Source: Arenibacter latericius DSM 15913 (GTDB lineage Bacteria; Bacteroidota; Bacteroidia; Flavobacteriales; Flavobacteriaceae). From it: 64,000 nt of DNA. The notes under the pieces were generated by a model. The model ran no database searches, was not told where the DNA came from, and saw nothing but the letters and a program-made list of their open reading frames with translations. A program made the translations under genes and the position numbers. The DNA lies in the NCBI RefSeq assembly GCF_000424985.1, contig NZ_AUKX01000013.1, positions 44,643 to 108,642 on the forward strand, read 5' to 3'. Positions 1 to 10,597 of the stretch are shown piece after piece (position 1 is the first letter of the stretch; every line of letters begins with the position of its first letter).

Positions 1-1
1 T

Positions 2-349
2 GCAATATTAGGATTTGCTTTTACTGTCTTATCGATAGTGGCTTATGGGCAAGAGAAAAACAAGAAGGTGACTTTTGAAGTGAATGGAAAATGTTCCATG
101 TGTAAAGAGCGAATAGAAAAGGCTGCTTTAGGAGTAAAGGGAGTTAAGTTTGCTGCCTGGGATATTCCAACCCATCAATTATCCCTTATCATGGATGAGC
201 GGAAGACAAATACTATGAAGGTGAAATCTGCGATTGTTGGAGTGGGGCATGATACCAAAGAGTTAAAAGCTACTGAAAAAGCTTATGAGGGAATTCACCC
301 TTGTTGTAAGTATCGTGAAGATAATTCCGATGACGGAGCGCATCATTAA
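2..349 (+). CDS. Exported heavy-metal-associated (HMA) domain protein, 5' end outside window
   Basis: The reading frame is open to the left edge of the window, and the bases before the first GTG encode a hydrophobic signal-peptide core (AILGFAFTVLSIVAYGQ), so the true start lies upstream. The mature part is a single HMA fold with the metal-binding motif CSMC followed by KERIEKAALGVKGV, as in copper and mercury chaperones (MerP/CopZ-like). A second cysteine pair (HPCC) and a His-His end may add metal ligands. A periplasmic metal-binding role is inferred from family; the metal cannot be read from sequence. It is convergent with groL. Confidence 0.8.
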   Translation, partial: AILGFAFTVLSIVAYGQEKNKKVTFEVNGKCSMCKERIEKAALGVKGVKFAAWDIPTHQLSLIMDERKTNTMKVKSAIVGVGHDTKELKATEKAYEGIHPCCKYREDNSDDGAHH

Positions 350-403
350 GGCCTGGGATTTATAAGGTCTTAATATCTATAAGATAGTATAGTTGCCTAA
401 AGT

Positions 404-440
404 AAAAAGCCGTCCTTGAAATTTCAAGGACGGCTTTTTT
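404..440. terminator. Bidirectional terminator between HMA gene and groL
   Basis: A near-perfect inverted repeat (AAGCCGTCCTTGAAA and its complement) is flanked by A-rich sequence on the left and a T run on the right. It can therefore stop both the plus-strand HMA transcript and the minus-strand groSL transcript. Confidence 0.85.
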
Positions 441-467
441 AAATACTGCATTTTTGACAAGTTGCCA

Positions 468-2102
<1,635 letters not shown>

Positions 2103-2208
2103 TTATTTTTTGTTGTTCTGTCTCGACTTGGCGAGAACTTGTTTAATAAATAATTGTAATAAAGCTTTAAGCTGTTCTTACATATGCAAGAACTAAAGGA
2201 ATCGTCAA

Positions 2209-2487
2209 TTAGACGATTGCCAAGATGTCGCTCTCGCGCATCATTAAGTATTCATTACCTTCCAATTTTAATTCTGTGCCGGCATATTTCCCATATAGAA
2301 CGGTGTCACCAACTTTAAGGGTTACTTCATTTTCCTTAGTTCCAGGACCAACAGCAACTACCTTGCCTTGTTGTGGTTTTTCCTTTGCGGTGTCTGGGAT
2401 GTAAAGACCTGATGCGGTCTTAGTTTCGGCAGCCATAGGCTCAATAAGAACTCTATCCGCTAATGGTTTAATACTAACTTTAGCCAT
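2209..2487 (-). CDS. groS: Co-chaperonin GroES
   Basis: This 92-residue protein has the usual GroES length. It has the opening [12 protein letters not shown], the mobile loop around residues 17-34 ([14 protein letters not shown]) and the conserved GKVVAVGPG strand. It forms the heptameric lid on GroEL. It is the first gene of a groS-groL unit. No CIRCE element is visible upstream, but a sigma54-like motif is present at 2528-2543, so its heat control may differ from HrcA repression. Confidence 0.98.
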   Translation of the reverse strand: MAKVSIKPLADRVLIEPMAAETKTASGLYIPDTAKEKPQQGKVVAVGPGTKENEVTLKVGDTVLYGKYAGTELKLEGNEYLMMRESDILAIV

Positions 2488-2527
2488 ATTATAAAAATTT
2501 TAATTGTTTTTAAGTTTCCTTCTTATA

Positions 2528-2543
2528 GGCAGAAATTATGCCA
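2528..2543 (-). promoter_or_regulatory. Candidate sigma54 (-24/-12) promoter of groS
   Basis: On the minus strand the sequence reads TGGCATAATTTCTGCC. The GG and GC doublets sit at the exact 12-base spacing of the RpoN consensus TGGCAC-N5-TTGCA, with 7-8 of 10 consensus positions matched. It ends about 41 bp upstream of the groS start codon. Support is motif only. Confidence 0.35.
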
Positions 2544-2573
2544 TTGTTGAAAGACTGCCACTTTGTTAAAATA

Positions 2574-2606
2574 AAAATGCCAGCTTGTCATTAAAGCTGG
2601 CATTTT
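2574..2606 (-). terminator. Terminator of the miaB-secG operon
   Basis: A 13-bp perfect stem (AAAATGCCAGCTT and its complement) with a 7-nt loop lies 28 bp past the secG stop codon. On the minus strand it is followed by a T run. It separates the secG operon from groS. Confidence 0.8.
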
Positions 2607-2633
2607 AAAATAATTTATGTCTTTTAGTCCTTC

Positions 2634-2999
2634 TTATAGGCTGTCTGCAGGATTTGTGGCAGGTGCTTCTGCTGGTGTTGTAGGAGCTCCTGGTAAAACG
2701 CCTGGAGTAGTGTTTTCTATAGGTTCGCCATTTAGTAATTTAGAGTCCGAATCACTAAAGCTACCTTTTACAGCAATATTAGAAAGTAGAATTAATACCA
2801 CTAGAATTGTTGCTAAGGTCCATGTGCTTTTGTCTAGAAAATCCCCTGTTTTCTTTACACCGCCAACAACCTGACTTCCGCCACCTCCAAAAGAGGAAGA
2901 TAACCCACCGCCTTTAGGGTTTTGAACCATAATTACTAGCATTAGTAAAAGGGCTACCAAGATAATTAGGACCAAGAATATTGTAAATGTAGTATTCAT
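2634..2999 (-). CDS. secG: Preprotein translocase subunit SecG
   Basis: This 121-residue protein has two membrane segments (about residues 5-26 and 60-77) joined by the conserved cytoplasmic loop VQNPKGGGLSSSFGG, the hallmark of SecG. SecG is the auxiliary subunit of the SecYEG channel in the inner membrane. The C-terminal tail after residue 95 is a Pro/Ala/Thr-rich extension, common in Bacteroidota. It is the last gene of the minus-strand operon, 4 bp after the TPR-like gene, and is followed by a strong terminator. Confidence 0.95.
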   Translation of the reverse strand: MNTTFTIFLVLIILVALLLMLVIMVQNPKGGGLSSSFGGGGSQVVGGVKKTGDFLDKSTWTLATILVVLILLSNIAVKGSFSDSDSKLLNGEPIENTTPGVLPGAPTTPAEAPATNPADSL

Positions 3000-3003
3000 T
3001 AAA

Positions 3004-3924
3004 TTATGTTTTTTCTTGTTGTATTTTTTCCACCGCTTTTATTCGGTCTGCAAAGAAACTACTTTTTTCTGGATATTTCAAACTTAAAATTCGATAGGCT
3101 TGTATGGCCTGCTTGTATTTTTTCTGTTCCACGTATACCTTGGCCAAGGTTGCGGTCATTAATTCGTTCTGGTCAAAGGTCAGTGATTCCTTAATAGATA
3201 CCTTTTTGGTATTCTCCTGTGGTACTATTTTAGGGTTGTTTTGTATGAACTTATCTATAAGTTCAAATTTCTTCTTTTGATGTTCTGTATTCTTATGAGT
3301 AGGTTGGGATTGTTTGTCTTCGGATTCGGGTTCCGGGGTAGTCTCTTCCTTTTTAGGATTTTGATTGGTGAGCTGTAACCATTGGGCAAAGGAGTATTTT
3401 TCGTCCTTTGAAAAGCTAAGGGGTTTTCCTATCTCTAGTACTTCTTCGGCTTTTTTTTTATCCTCCGTAAGAGCTTCGTCTATTTTAGGGTCCTTAGAGG
3501 TGAAAATTGAGGGGTCTAAAATTTGGTTCGCATCTTTTGCGGTACGAGGCCATGGTTCATCTTCCGATACTTCTATCAACGATTTCTCTTCTTTAAATTC
3601 GGATGTAATTTCTTCGGAAATGGTTAAGGTGTCACTTAAAGAAGTGGCTTTTCCTGAAATAGAATCTGCTATAGTATTCTGAAGAAAGTCTTTAGAGGTA
3701 ATAAAATCGAATAAAATATCCCTGTCGGCGGTATAGGCAGCAGTGACTTTAAGGGCGTTATTATATTTAAAACTGTTTAAGTTTTTTAATCCTTTTAAAT
3801 GCATTGCTCTGGCAGCTTGGAAATAAGGGTATTCTTCCAAAATATCTTCCAGTTGATGCGTCTGCAAGGGGGAGACCAATTTATCGGGGTTTTGTAATAG
3901 ATATGTAAAATCTTGTACGTTCAT
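3004..3924 (-). CDS. TPR-like protein between lptE and secG, function unknown
   Basis: This 306-residue protein has no signal peptide. The N-terminal 80 residues are helical and the middle (about 100-240) is charged and low-complexity, probably a disordered linker. The last 55 residues contain one clear tetratricopeptide-like unit (TATLAKVYVEQKKYKQAIQAY). It starts 3 bp from lptE and ends 4 bp before secG, so it is surely co-expressed with two envelope-assembly genes. A scaffolding role in envelope biogenesis is only an inference from position. Confidence 0.75.
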   Translation of the reverse strand: MNVQDFTYLLQNPDKLVSPLQTHQLEDILEEYPYFQAARAMHLKGLKNLNSFKYNNALKVTAAYTADRDILFDFITSKDFLQNTIADSISGKATSLSDTLTISEEITSEFKEEKSLIEVSEDEPWPRTAKDANQILDPSIFTSKDPKIDEALTEDKKKAEEVLEIGKPLSFSKDEKYSFAQWLQLTNQNPKKEETTPEPESEDKQSQPTHKNTEHQKKKFELIDKFIQNNPKIVPQENTKKVSIKESLTFDQNELMTATLAKVYVEQKKYKQAIQAYRILSLKYPEKSSFFADRIKAVEKIQQEKT

Positions 3925-3927
3925 ATT

Positions 3928-4446
3928 CTACCAATCTGCCAATGATTTATTAAAAATATCTTGGGTAATACGTTCAAAAATTACTTGATGGGCTTCATCT
4001 TTCACAGAAGAAAATTGAGAGTTAGCCGGATAATCATAAAAGAATGAGAACGGCTGTTCAAAATCTGCATCCGCTTTGGTGTTGTTAAAGAACCTTACAT
4101 TTACCCTTATAGTTAATCTGTTTTGTGCTGCAGTCTGTTGAGCGGTAGCAGACATAGGTGAGATACGATATTCTACTATCTCTCCTTCATATACCAAGTC
4201 TCCGTTAGAGGTAACTAAATCTAGGCTGGTTTGGTTTAGAATTAAATCTTGAAGGGCTAAGGTAAAATCCCTGTCCATTCCTGGTTCAAATGTAGAGCCT
4301 GGATTTTGGGAGGCATAGTTTTGGAAATAGGGTACCTGAAATGTTTTTGCTGTCCCAACATCACCACCCGTGAAATTATAAATTCCACAACTAGAAATGC
4401 CTGCTACCAAAACAAGCATTATAATAAGGTATTTGTTATTAATCAT
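3928..4446 (-). CDS. lptE: LptE-family LPS-assembly lipoprotein
   Basis: This 172-residue lipoprotein has a type II signal peptide ending in the lipobox ISSC with the acylated cysteine at position 20. The next residues, GIYNFTGG, are typical of Bacteroidota LptE proteins. LptE plugs the LptD barrel and helps insert lipopolysaccharide into the outer leaflet of the outer membrane. lptD is not in this window. It sits 26 bp downstream of the sigma54 activator gene and 3 bp before the TPR-like gene. The family is divergent, so the call rests on the N-terminus, length and synteny. Confidence 0.8.
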   Translation of the reverse strand: MINNKYLIIMLVLVAGISSCGIYNFTGGDVGTAKTFQVPYFQNYASQNPGSTFEPGMDRDFTLALQDLILNQTSLDLVTSNGDLVYEGEIVEYRISPMSATAQQTAAQNRLTIRVNVRFFNNTKADADFEQPFSFFYDYPANSQFSSVKDEAHQVIFERITQDIFNKSLADW

Positions 4447-4472
4447 TAAATTCTTTTTTACTTTGGCTTTTT

Positions 4473-5747
4473 CTAAAGGTCGTACTGTTTTATTTTTCGG
4501 TAAAGGGTGCGTTCCGAGATTCCAAGCTCAGCGGAGGCAGCCTTTCTTTTTCCTTTGTTTCTCTCTAGTGCCTTTTTTATAAGTTCTATTTCCTTTTCCT
4601 GTAAAGATAAGGTTTCTTCTTCTTCAATTTCTTCTGCAAAGTGATACTTGTCTTCTATTGCAGGGGTGGGAGTTGGTTTTTCTACGTAGGGCTCTGGGAG
4701 CTCCAGAATATTAGTTGCAACTTCTTCTTCTTCCTCATCTGTATAGACTTCTTCTTCCTTTCCGTAAATTTTTCGGATCAGGTTCTCATTCTCCCCTTGT
4801 ACTTTTTCGCTATCATTGTTTTTAAGAAGCTCTAAGGTGAGTTTTTTTAGGTCGTTTAAATCCCCCTTCATGTCGAATAAAACCTTGTAAAGAATTTCCC
4901 TTTCGTTGCTAAAATCGCTTTTCTTCTTTTCTTCCTTAACTATTGCGGGAAGGTTGGTGTTACTCGCATTAGGTAAATAGCTATTAAGGGAAGCTAAAGA
5001 GATGTTTCTGCTCTCTTCTAATACAGAGATTTGTTCTGCAATATTTCGCAATTGTCGGATGTTTCCAGGCCAGCGATATTTAACAAGTAGTTGTACTGCA
5101 TCATCTTCCAATCTAATGGTGGGCATCTTATATTTTTGCCCAAAATCTGAAGCAAATTTCCTAAATAGCAGGTGGATGTCATCTTTCCGCTCCCTTAGTG
5201 GGGGGATGTTAATCTCTACTGTGCTTAAACGATAGTAAAGGTCTTCTCTAAACTTTTCATTTTTTATTGCTTCGTACATATTAACGTTGGTCGCAGCAAC
5301 AATCCTGACGTCCGTTTTTTGTACTTGAGAAGAGCCTACTTTTAAGAACTCGCCATTTTCTAACACCCTTAATAGGCGTACTTGTGTGGTAAGAGGGAGT
5401 TCTCCCACTTCATCTAAAAAAATGGTTCCTCCGTCGGCCACTTCAAAATAACCACTTCTTGTGGAAGTGGCTCCTGTAAAAGCACCTTTTTCGTGTCCAA
5501 AAAGTTCACTGTCTATAGTCCCTTCAGGAATGGCTCCACAGTTCACTGCGATATATTTAGCATGTTTTCTATGGGAAAGAGAGTGAATTATTTTTGGGAT
5601 GGCCTCTTTACCTACCCCGCTCTCCCCGGTGACTAGTACAGAAATATCTGTAGGGGCAACCTGAATGGCCTTTTCAATGGCACGATTTAGTTTTACATCG
5701 TTACCAACAATTTCATATCGTTGTTTAATTGCTTGGATCGACTCCAT
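4473..5747 (-). CDS. Sigma54-dependent transcriptional activator without receiver domain
   Basis: This 424-residue bacterial enhancer-binding protein starts almost directly with the AAA+ domain. Walker A is GESGVGKE (about 41-48), the sigma54-contact loop GAFTGA is at 88-93, and Walker B is GGTIFLDEVGEL near 106-117. A charged linker with poly-Glu stretches (about 290-380) leads to a C-terminal Fis-type helix-turn-helix (RKAASAELGISERTLYRKIK). No receiver, GAF or PAS domain is present, so activity may be set by expression or a partner protein. It lies 5 bp downstream of miaB and upstream of lptE. Confidence 0.93.
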   Translation of the reverse strand: MESIQAIKQRYEIVGNDVKLNRAIEKAIQVAPTDISVLVTGESGVGKEAIPKIIHSLSHRKHAKYIAVNCGAIPEGTIDSELFGHEKGAFTGATSTRSGYFEVADGGTIFLDEVGELPLTTQVRLLRVLENGEFLKVGSSQVQKTDVRIVAATNVNMYEAIKNEKFREDLYYRLSTVEINIPPLRERKDDIHLLFRKFASDFGQKYKMPTIRLEDDAVQLLVKYRWPGNIRQLRNIAEQISVLEESRNISLASLNSYLPNASNTNLPAIVKEEKKKSDFSNEREILYKVLFDMKGDLNDLKKLTLELLKNNDSEKVQGENENLIRKIYGKEEEVYTDEEEEEVATNILELPEPYVEKPTPTPAIEDKYHFAEEIEEEETLSLQEKEIELIKKALERNKGKRKAASAELGISERTLYRKIKQYDL

Positions 5748-5752
5748 AATAA

Positions 5753-7210
5753 TTAATTGTTATGAGAATATCCTACAGGTACACCTAATAGTGTTCCTGA
5801 TGTACAATCTGTGATTTTTACATTTACAAAATCCCCAACCTTATAGTTTTCTTTAGGAAAGACTACAACCGAGCTTTGTGAATTTCTTCCCATCCAGTCT
5901 AATTCCGATTTTTTGGAAGTTCCTTCAATAAGTACCTCTACCGTTTTTCCTAATTGCTGTTTGCTTCTATAGTGGCTGTGTTCTCTTTGTAATGCTATGA
6001 TTTCTGCTAATCTTCGCTTTTTAGTTTCTTCTGGAACATCGTCCTCCAAATTTTTGGCTGCTGCTGTACCAGGTCTCTCAGAGTAAGCATACATATAACC
6101 AAATTCATACTTCACCTCCCGCATTAAAGACAGGGTGTCTAGATGGTCCTCTTCTGTTTCTGTGGGGAAGCCAGCAATCATATCCTGAGATATGGCACAA
6201 TCGGGAATGATTTCCATAATGTTTTTTACCAATTCTAAATACTCTTCGCGAGTATGCTGCCTGTTCATTTCCTTAAGGATGCGATTGCTACCGCTTTGTA
6301 CAGGAAGGTGAATGTAGTTACAAACATTTTCGTATTTAGCTACCACTCTTACCACATCTAAAGTCATGTCTTGTGGGTTGGAGGTAGAAAAGCGGATCCG
6401 TAATTTTGGATGTGCTTGCGCTACCATTTCTAATAGATTTGCGAAATTTACCGAAGTGGCTTTCTGTATTTCGGATGCTTTTTTAAAGTCCTTCTTTAAG
6501 CCGCCTCCGTACCATAAATAACTGTCTACATTCTGACCTAGAAGGGTCACCTCTTTATATCCCTTGTTTACCAAGTTAGTTACCTCCTCTAAAATGGATT
6601 GTGGATCTCTACTTCTTTCTCGCCCTCTAGTAAAAGGTACTACGCAAAAAGTACACATATTATCACATCCGCGTGTAATGGAGACAAATGCTGTTACCCC
6701 ATTAGAGTTTAATCGGACCGGAGAAATATCACCGTATGTTTCTTCTTTAGATAGAATTACGTTTACAGCATCACGACCGCTATCTACTTCTTTTATTAAG
6801 TTAGGGAGGTCTTTATAAGCATCTGGTCCTACAACCATGTCTACAATTTTCTCCTCCTCTAATAATTTTGATTTTAACCTTTCGGCCATACAACCTAGCA
6901 CTCCAACCTTCATGTGTGGTCTATGACGTTTAACTGCGTTGAATTTCTCCAGGCGCTTGCGAATGGTAAGTTCTGCTTTCTCCCTAATAGAACAAGTGTT
7001 TACCAATACTAGGTCGGCCTCTTCAAGTTCTTGAGTGGTGTTAAAACCTTCTTCTGAGAGTATAGAAGCTACAATCTCACTATCAGAAAAGTTCATTGCG
7101 CAACCATAGCTCTCTATATATAGTTTTCGCGAACTGTTTTCCTTTTCTTTTAAGGTTAATGCAGTTCCCTGTACGGATTCATCTATTGTCTTCTCCATGT
7201 TCTGGTACAT
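5753..7210 (-). CDS. miaB: tRNA-2-methylthio-N6-dimethylallyladenosine synthase MiaB
   Basis: This 485-residue radical-SAM methylthiotransferase has the N-terminal UPF0004 domain ([15 protein letters not shown] with its iron-sulfur cysteines). The radical-SAM triad is [20 protein letters not shown] and there is a C-terminal TRAM domain. It adds the 2-methylthio group to i6A37 of tRNAs that read UNN codons. It is the first gene of a five-gene minus-strand operon. The true start may be the internal ATG 12 bases further in (MEKTIDES), because the predicted -7 box lies very close upstream. Confidence 0.95.
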   Translation of the reverse strand: MYQNMEKTIDESVQGTALTLKEKENSSRKLYIESYGCAMNFSDSEIVASILSEEGFNTTQELEEADLVLVNTCSIREKAELTIRKRLEKFNAVKRHRPHMKVGVLGCMAERLKSKLLEEEKIVDMVVGPDAYKDLPNLIKEVDSGRDAVNVILSKEETYGDISPVRLNSNGVTAFVSITRGCDNMCTFCVVPFTRGRERSRDPQSILEEVTNLVNKGYKEVTLLGQNVDSYLWYGGGLKKDFKKASEIQKATSVNFANLLEMVAQAHPKLRIRFSTSNPQDMTLDVVRVVAKYENVCNYIHLPVQSGSNRILKEMNRQHTREEYLELVKNIMEIIPDCAISQDMIAGFPTETEEDHLDTLSLMREVKYEFGYMYAYSERPGTAAAKNLEDDVPEETKKRRLAEIIALQREHSHYRSKQQLGKTVEVLIEGTSKKSELDWMGRNSQSSVVVFPKENYKVGDFVNVKITDCTSGTLLGVPVGYSHNN

Positions 7211-7556
7211 TAGCTTTTGTGGTTTGCAAAGATAGCATTATCTAGAAACATGTGACATAATGACAGTTAAAAATTAAATAAATTGTATTGTGCCACCTAT
7301 GAGGAGTAAAGGAGGTTGATTTGTGTTTATGGTGTGTTAGTATATTGTTAGGGATAATGGGAAGTTTTTGTTTTTCCAAATGGGGCTTTTTTTACATAAT
7401 TTATATGTAAATAGATCGCGAATCTCTTTTGTGGTTTAACAATGTATTCTTTTATTTGTTGTAGTAGCTTTTTCTTGCCTAGGGTGCTGTGTAGAGTTGT
7501 CAGTGTACCAATCTAGCAGAAGATATAAGGTTGTTGAATACTTAAATTGATTTAAT
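7211..7556. other. Intergenic region between divergent miaB and a lipoprotein gene
   Basis: This 346-bp AT-rich gap holds the miaB -7 box near its left end. No ORF, RNA gene or strong hairpin was recognised in the remainder, which should also contain the promoter for the rightward gene. Confidence 0.5.
7227..7234 (-). promoter_or_regulatory. Candidate -7 box of the miaB operon
   Basis: The minus strand reads TATCTTTG, a perfect match to the Bacteroidota -7 consensus TAnnTTTG, 17 bp before the annotated miaB start. No good -33 TTG is evident at the expected distance. Confidence 0.45.
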
Positions 7557-7967
7557 ATGATGAGCATTCTTAATTTAAAGTATATGCTATTTTCTACAGT
7601 TTTCTTTTTCCTGGCAAAATCTTGCTCAGAGGGGGAGGTAGGAGTGTCGGATAAAACGGAGTTGGATACTATGCATAAGGAAATACAGAAATTGGCAAAA
7701 AGCGAAGATTGCGATGATAGCAAGCAATGGCGTTTTACAGCTTTAGGGGCTAAGCCTTGCGGAGGGCCTACCTCCTATATTGCTTATTCTGCCAAAATAG
7801 ATACTGTTCTTTTTCTTTCTATGGTAAAGGAATATAATAAAGGTATGGTAGAATACAATATAGAGAATGGTTTGGTTTCGGACTGTGCTATGGTGGCCAT
7901 GCCAAGTGGTGTAATTTGTAAAGAGAATATGCCTGTATTTATATATTCTAATAGTAAGGCTGAATAA
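7557..7967 (+). CDS. Small exported (lipo)protein of unknown function, Cys-rich
   Basis: This 136-residue protein has a hydrophobic N-terminus ending in LAKSC, a plausible lipobox. The mature part carries a cysteine motif set (SEDCDDSKQWRFTALGAKPCGGP followed by YIAYS) that recurs in unnamed Bacteroidota proteins, plus two more cysteines (DCAMVAM, GVIC). The spaced cysteines suggest disulfides in the periplasm. Two adjacent ATGs are possible starts (7557 or 7560). It stands alone between miaB and topA. No function can be assigned. Confidence 0.7.
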   Translation: MMSILNLKYMLFSTVFFFLAKSCSEGEVGVSDKTELDTMHKEIQKLAKSEDCDDSKQWRFTALGAKPCGGPTSYIAYSAKIDTVLFLSMVKEYNKGMVEYNIENGLVSDCAMVAMPSGVICKENMPVFIYSNSKAE

Positions 7968-8067
7968 TAATTTTTTTGACGGTATTTGATGGTTGAAATC
8001 AGCTGTTTCTAGCAGGTGAATTTCTCGTCATATAATAAAGGTATGGCATCAAATTAAAAAAATCAGT

Positions 8068-8075
8068 TACTTTTG
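8068..8075 (+). promoter_or_regulatory. Candidate -7 box of topA
   Basis: TACTTTTG matches TAnnTTTG perfectly and lies 14-20 bp before the topA start codons, implying a very short leader. The -33 element is not obvious. Confidence 0.4.
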
Positions 8076-8094
8076 TTTTTCCAAAAACATGTTA

Positions 8095-10596
8095 ATGGCA
8101 AAGAATTTAGTAATTGTGGAGTCTCCTGCTAAGGCAAAGACTATTGAGAAATTTTTAGGAAAGGACTATAAGGTAGCCTCTAGTTTTGGGCATATTGCCG
8201 ATTTGCCTTCCAAAGAATTGGGTGTGGATGTAGAAAATGGTTTTGTTCCTAAATACATTGTAGATAAGGAAAAGAAAGCGGTGGTCAAAAAATTAAAGGA
8301 TTTGGCCAATAAAGCAGAAACTATATGGTTGGCTAGTGATGAGGACCGAGAGGGGGAGGCCATTTCCTGGCATTTGGCAGAGGAATTAAAGTTAGATAAA
8401 AATAAAACGAAACGGATTGTTTTTAACTCCATTACCAAATCGGCTATTCAAAAAGCGATTGAAAATCCTAGGGAGATTAATTACAATTTGGTGAATGCCC
8501 AACAAGCAAGAAGGGTCTTAGACCGGTTAGTAGGGTACGAGCTATCTCCAGTATTGTGGAAAAAGATTAAACCAGGATTATCTGCTGGTAGGGTGCAATC
8601 TGTTGCCGTAAGGTTAATAGTGGAAAGGGAAAGAGCAATTGAAGCTTTTGTTCCCGAAGCAGCATTTAGGATATCAGCAGAGTTTATAACTGATGAGGGT
8701 AGTGTAGTAACTGCTAAGTTAAATAAGACTTATCCTAGCCAGGAAGCGGCAGAGAAGTTTTTACAGCAAAATGTAGGAGCTGCTTTTTCAGTAGCTAGTC
8801 TTGAAAAGAAGCCAGCAAAAAAGTCTCCGGCAGCACCGTTTACCACTTCAACGCTACAACAAGAGGCTTCTCGTAAACTCTATTTTTCGGTTTCTAAAAC
8901 CATGCAGGTAGCACAGCGTTTATATGAGGCGGGGTTAATAACATATATGAGAACCGATAGCGTTAACCTTTCTAAAGAAGCTATAGATGCTGCTAAGGAT
9001 GCTATTATAAAGAATTACGGTAAGGATTACAGTAAGGTTAGGAATTTTACGGGCAAGTCTAAGGGTGCACAAGAAGCGCATGAGGCTATTAGACCTACGG
9101 ATATGACTAATCAGTCTCCTTCCCTAGAAAGAGATCAGGCTAAATTATATGAATTAATATGGAAGCGTACCTTAGCATCTCAAATGAGCGATGCGCAATT
9201 GGAGCGAACAAATGTTAAGATAAAAGCCAACACTCATAAAGAAGAATTCACAGCCAACGGGGAGGTGATTAAATTTGACGGGTTTCTTAAAGTATACCTA
9301 GAAGGGACTGATGAAGAGGATATTTCTGAAGAGCAAGAAGGAATGCTTCCTGCTATGAAGGAAGGGGAGCAGTTAGAAAATAAGTATATAACTGCTACAG
9401 AGCGATTCACAAGAGCCCCGTATAGATTTACCGAAGCTTCTTTAGTGAAGAAATTGGAAGAATTGGGAATTGGACGTCCTTCTACTTATGCACCTACTAT
9501 TTCTACAATACAAAATAGAGGGTATATAGAAAAAGGTAATGTAGAGGGTACAGAACGTAAATATGTGCAACTGCGATTTAAATCCGATAAAATTACTTCT
9601 AAAGAACTGATCGAAAATGTAGGTTCGGATAAAGGGAAGATGGTGCCAACCGATATTGGAATGATTGTTACCGATTTCCTTGTAAGTCATTTTGAATCTA
9701 TTTTAGATTATAATTTTACTGCCAAGGTAGAGGAGGAGTTTGATGAGATTGCTACAGGGAATGAAGATTGGCAAAAGGTAATGAAGAATTTCTATAGCGA
9801 TTTTCATCCGAAGGTGATTGATGTAGAAGAAAATGCAGATAGGGCAAGTGGTGAGCGTATTTTGGGAACAGATCCAGAAACTGGGCGACAAGTATCCGTT
9901 AGGTTGGGTAGATTTGGGCCAATGGTTCAAATAGGAACTGTAGATGATGAAGACAAACCCTTGTTTGCTAGTTTGCTGCCAGATCAGTCGTTAAATTCCA
10001 TTACTTATGAGCAAGCTATGGACCTATTTAAGCTGCCTAGGAATCTGGGAGTTTATGAAGGGGAGGAAGTAGTGGCCAACGTGGGTAGGTTTGGGCCTTA
10101 TGTAAAATTCGGAAAAACATATATCTCTATGGCTAAAGGTGAAAGTGCCATGGATATTACAATGGATAGAGCAATAGAGCTTATTGTGGAAAAACAAAAA
10201 GCAGATGCCCCTATCGCTATGTATGAAGATAAAGAAGTAACCAAAGGAGTTGGTAGGTTTGGTCCCTTTATAAAATGGGATGGAATGTTTATTAATGTAA
10301 GCAAGAAGTATGATTATGATAATCTTACCGAGGCTGATATTAAGGAGCTTATAGAGGTTAAAAAACAAAAGGAGATTGATAAGCTGATACAAGAATGGCC
10401 AGAAGAGGGTATCCGTATCGAAAAGGCTAGATGGGGTAGGCATTCTATAATAAAAGGTAAGGTGAAGGTAGAGGTTTCAAAAGATGTAGATCCTACTAAA
10501 ATTACTTTGGAGGAAGCCAAGCAGCTTATAGACAAGAAATCACCTAAGAAAAAAACTAAGGCCAAATCTAAAGCCAAACCTAAGACTAAGAAATAA
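8095..10596 (+). CDS. topA: DNA topoisomerase I (type IA)
   Basis: The protein is 833 residues from the ATG at 8095; an ATG two codons upstream is also possible, but MAKNLVIVESPAKAKTIEKF is the usual family start. The Toprim domain is at the N-terminus (LASDEDREGEAISWH). The catalytic tyrosine lies in LITYMRTDS near residue 284. Several C-terminal topoisomerase repeats (GRFGPMVQIG, GRFGPYVKFG, GRFGPFIKW) follow, and the protein ends in a lysine-rich tail. It relaxes negative supercoils. It ends 1 bp before the next gene, so the two are probably co-transcribed. Confidence 0.97.
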   Translation: MAKNLVIVESPAKAKTIEKFLGKDYKVASSFGHIADLPSKELGVDVENGFVPKYIVDKEKKAVVKKLKDLANKAETIWLASDEDREGEAISWHLAEELKLDKNKTKRIVFNSITKSAIQKAIENPREINYNLVNAQQARRVLDRLVGYELSPVLWKKIKPGLSAGRVQSVAVRLIVERERAIEAFVPEAAFRISAEFITDEGSVVTAKLNKTYPSQEAAEKFLQQNVGAAFSVASLEKKPAKKSPAAPFTTSTLQQEASRKLYFSVSKTMQVAQRLYEAGLITYMRTDSVNLSKEAIDAAKDAIIKNYGKDYSKVRNFTGKSKGAQEAHEAIRPTDMTNQSPSLERDQAKLYELIWKRTLASQMSDAQLERTNVKIKANTHKEEFTANGEVIKFDGFLKVYLEGTDEEDISEEQEGMLPAMKEGEQLENKYITATERFTRAPYRFTEASLVKKLEELGIGRPSTYAPTISTIQNRGYIEKGNVEGTERKYVQLRFKSDKITSKELIENVGSDKGKMVPTDIGMIVTDFLVSHFESILDYNFTAKVEEEFDEIATGNEDWQKVMKNFYSDFHPKVIDVEENADRASGERILGTDPETGRQVSVRLGRFGPMVQIGTVDDEDKPLFASLLPDQSLNSITYEQAMDLFKLPRNLGVYEGEEVVANVGRFGPYVKFGKTYISMAKGESAMDITMDRAIELIVEKQKADAPIAMYEDKEVTKGVGRFGPFIKWDGMFINVSKKYDYDNLTEADIKELIEVKKQKEIDKLIQEWPEEGIRIEKARWGRHSIIKGKVKVEVSKDVDPTKITLEEAKQLIDKKSPKKKTKAKSKAKPKTKK

Positions 10597-10597
10597 T

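Noticed and set aside
2488..2633. Possible CIRCE (HrcA) operator upstream of groS
   Set aside because: No TTAGCACTC-N9-GAGTGCTAA-like repeat is present; the repeated TGGCA words do not form that palindrome.
7436..7723. Minus-strand 95-codon ORF overlapping the small lipoprotein gene
   Set aside because: It is low complexity, overlaps a better plus-strand gene with a signal peptide and Cys motifs, and matches no family.
10024..10443. Minus-strand 139-codon ORF inside topA
   Set aside because: It is antisense to the topA C-terminal repeats, which are clearly coding.
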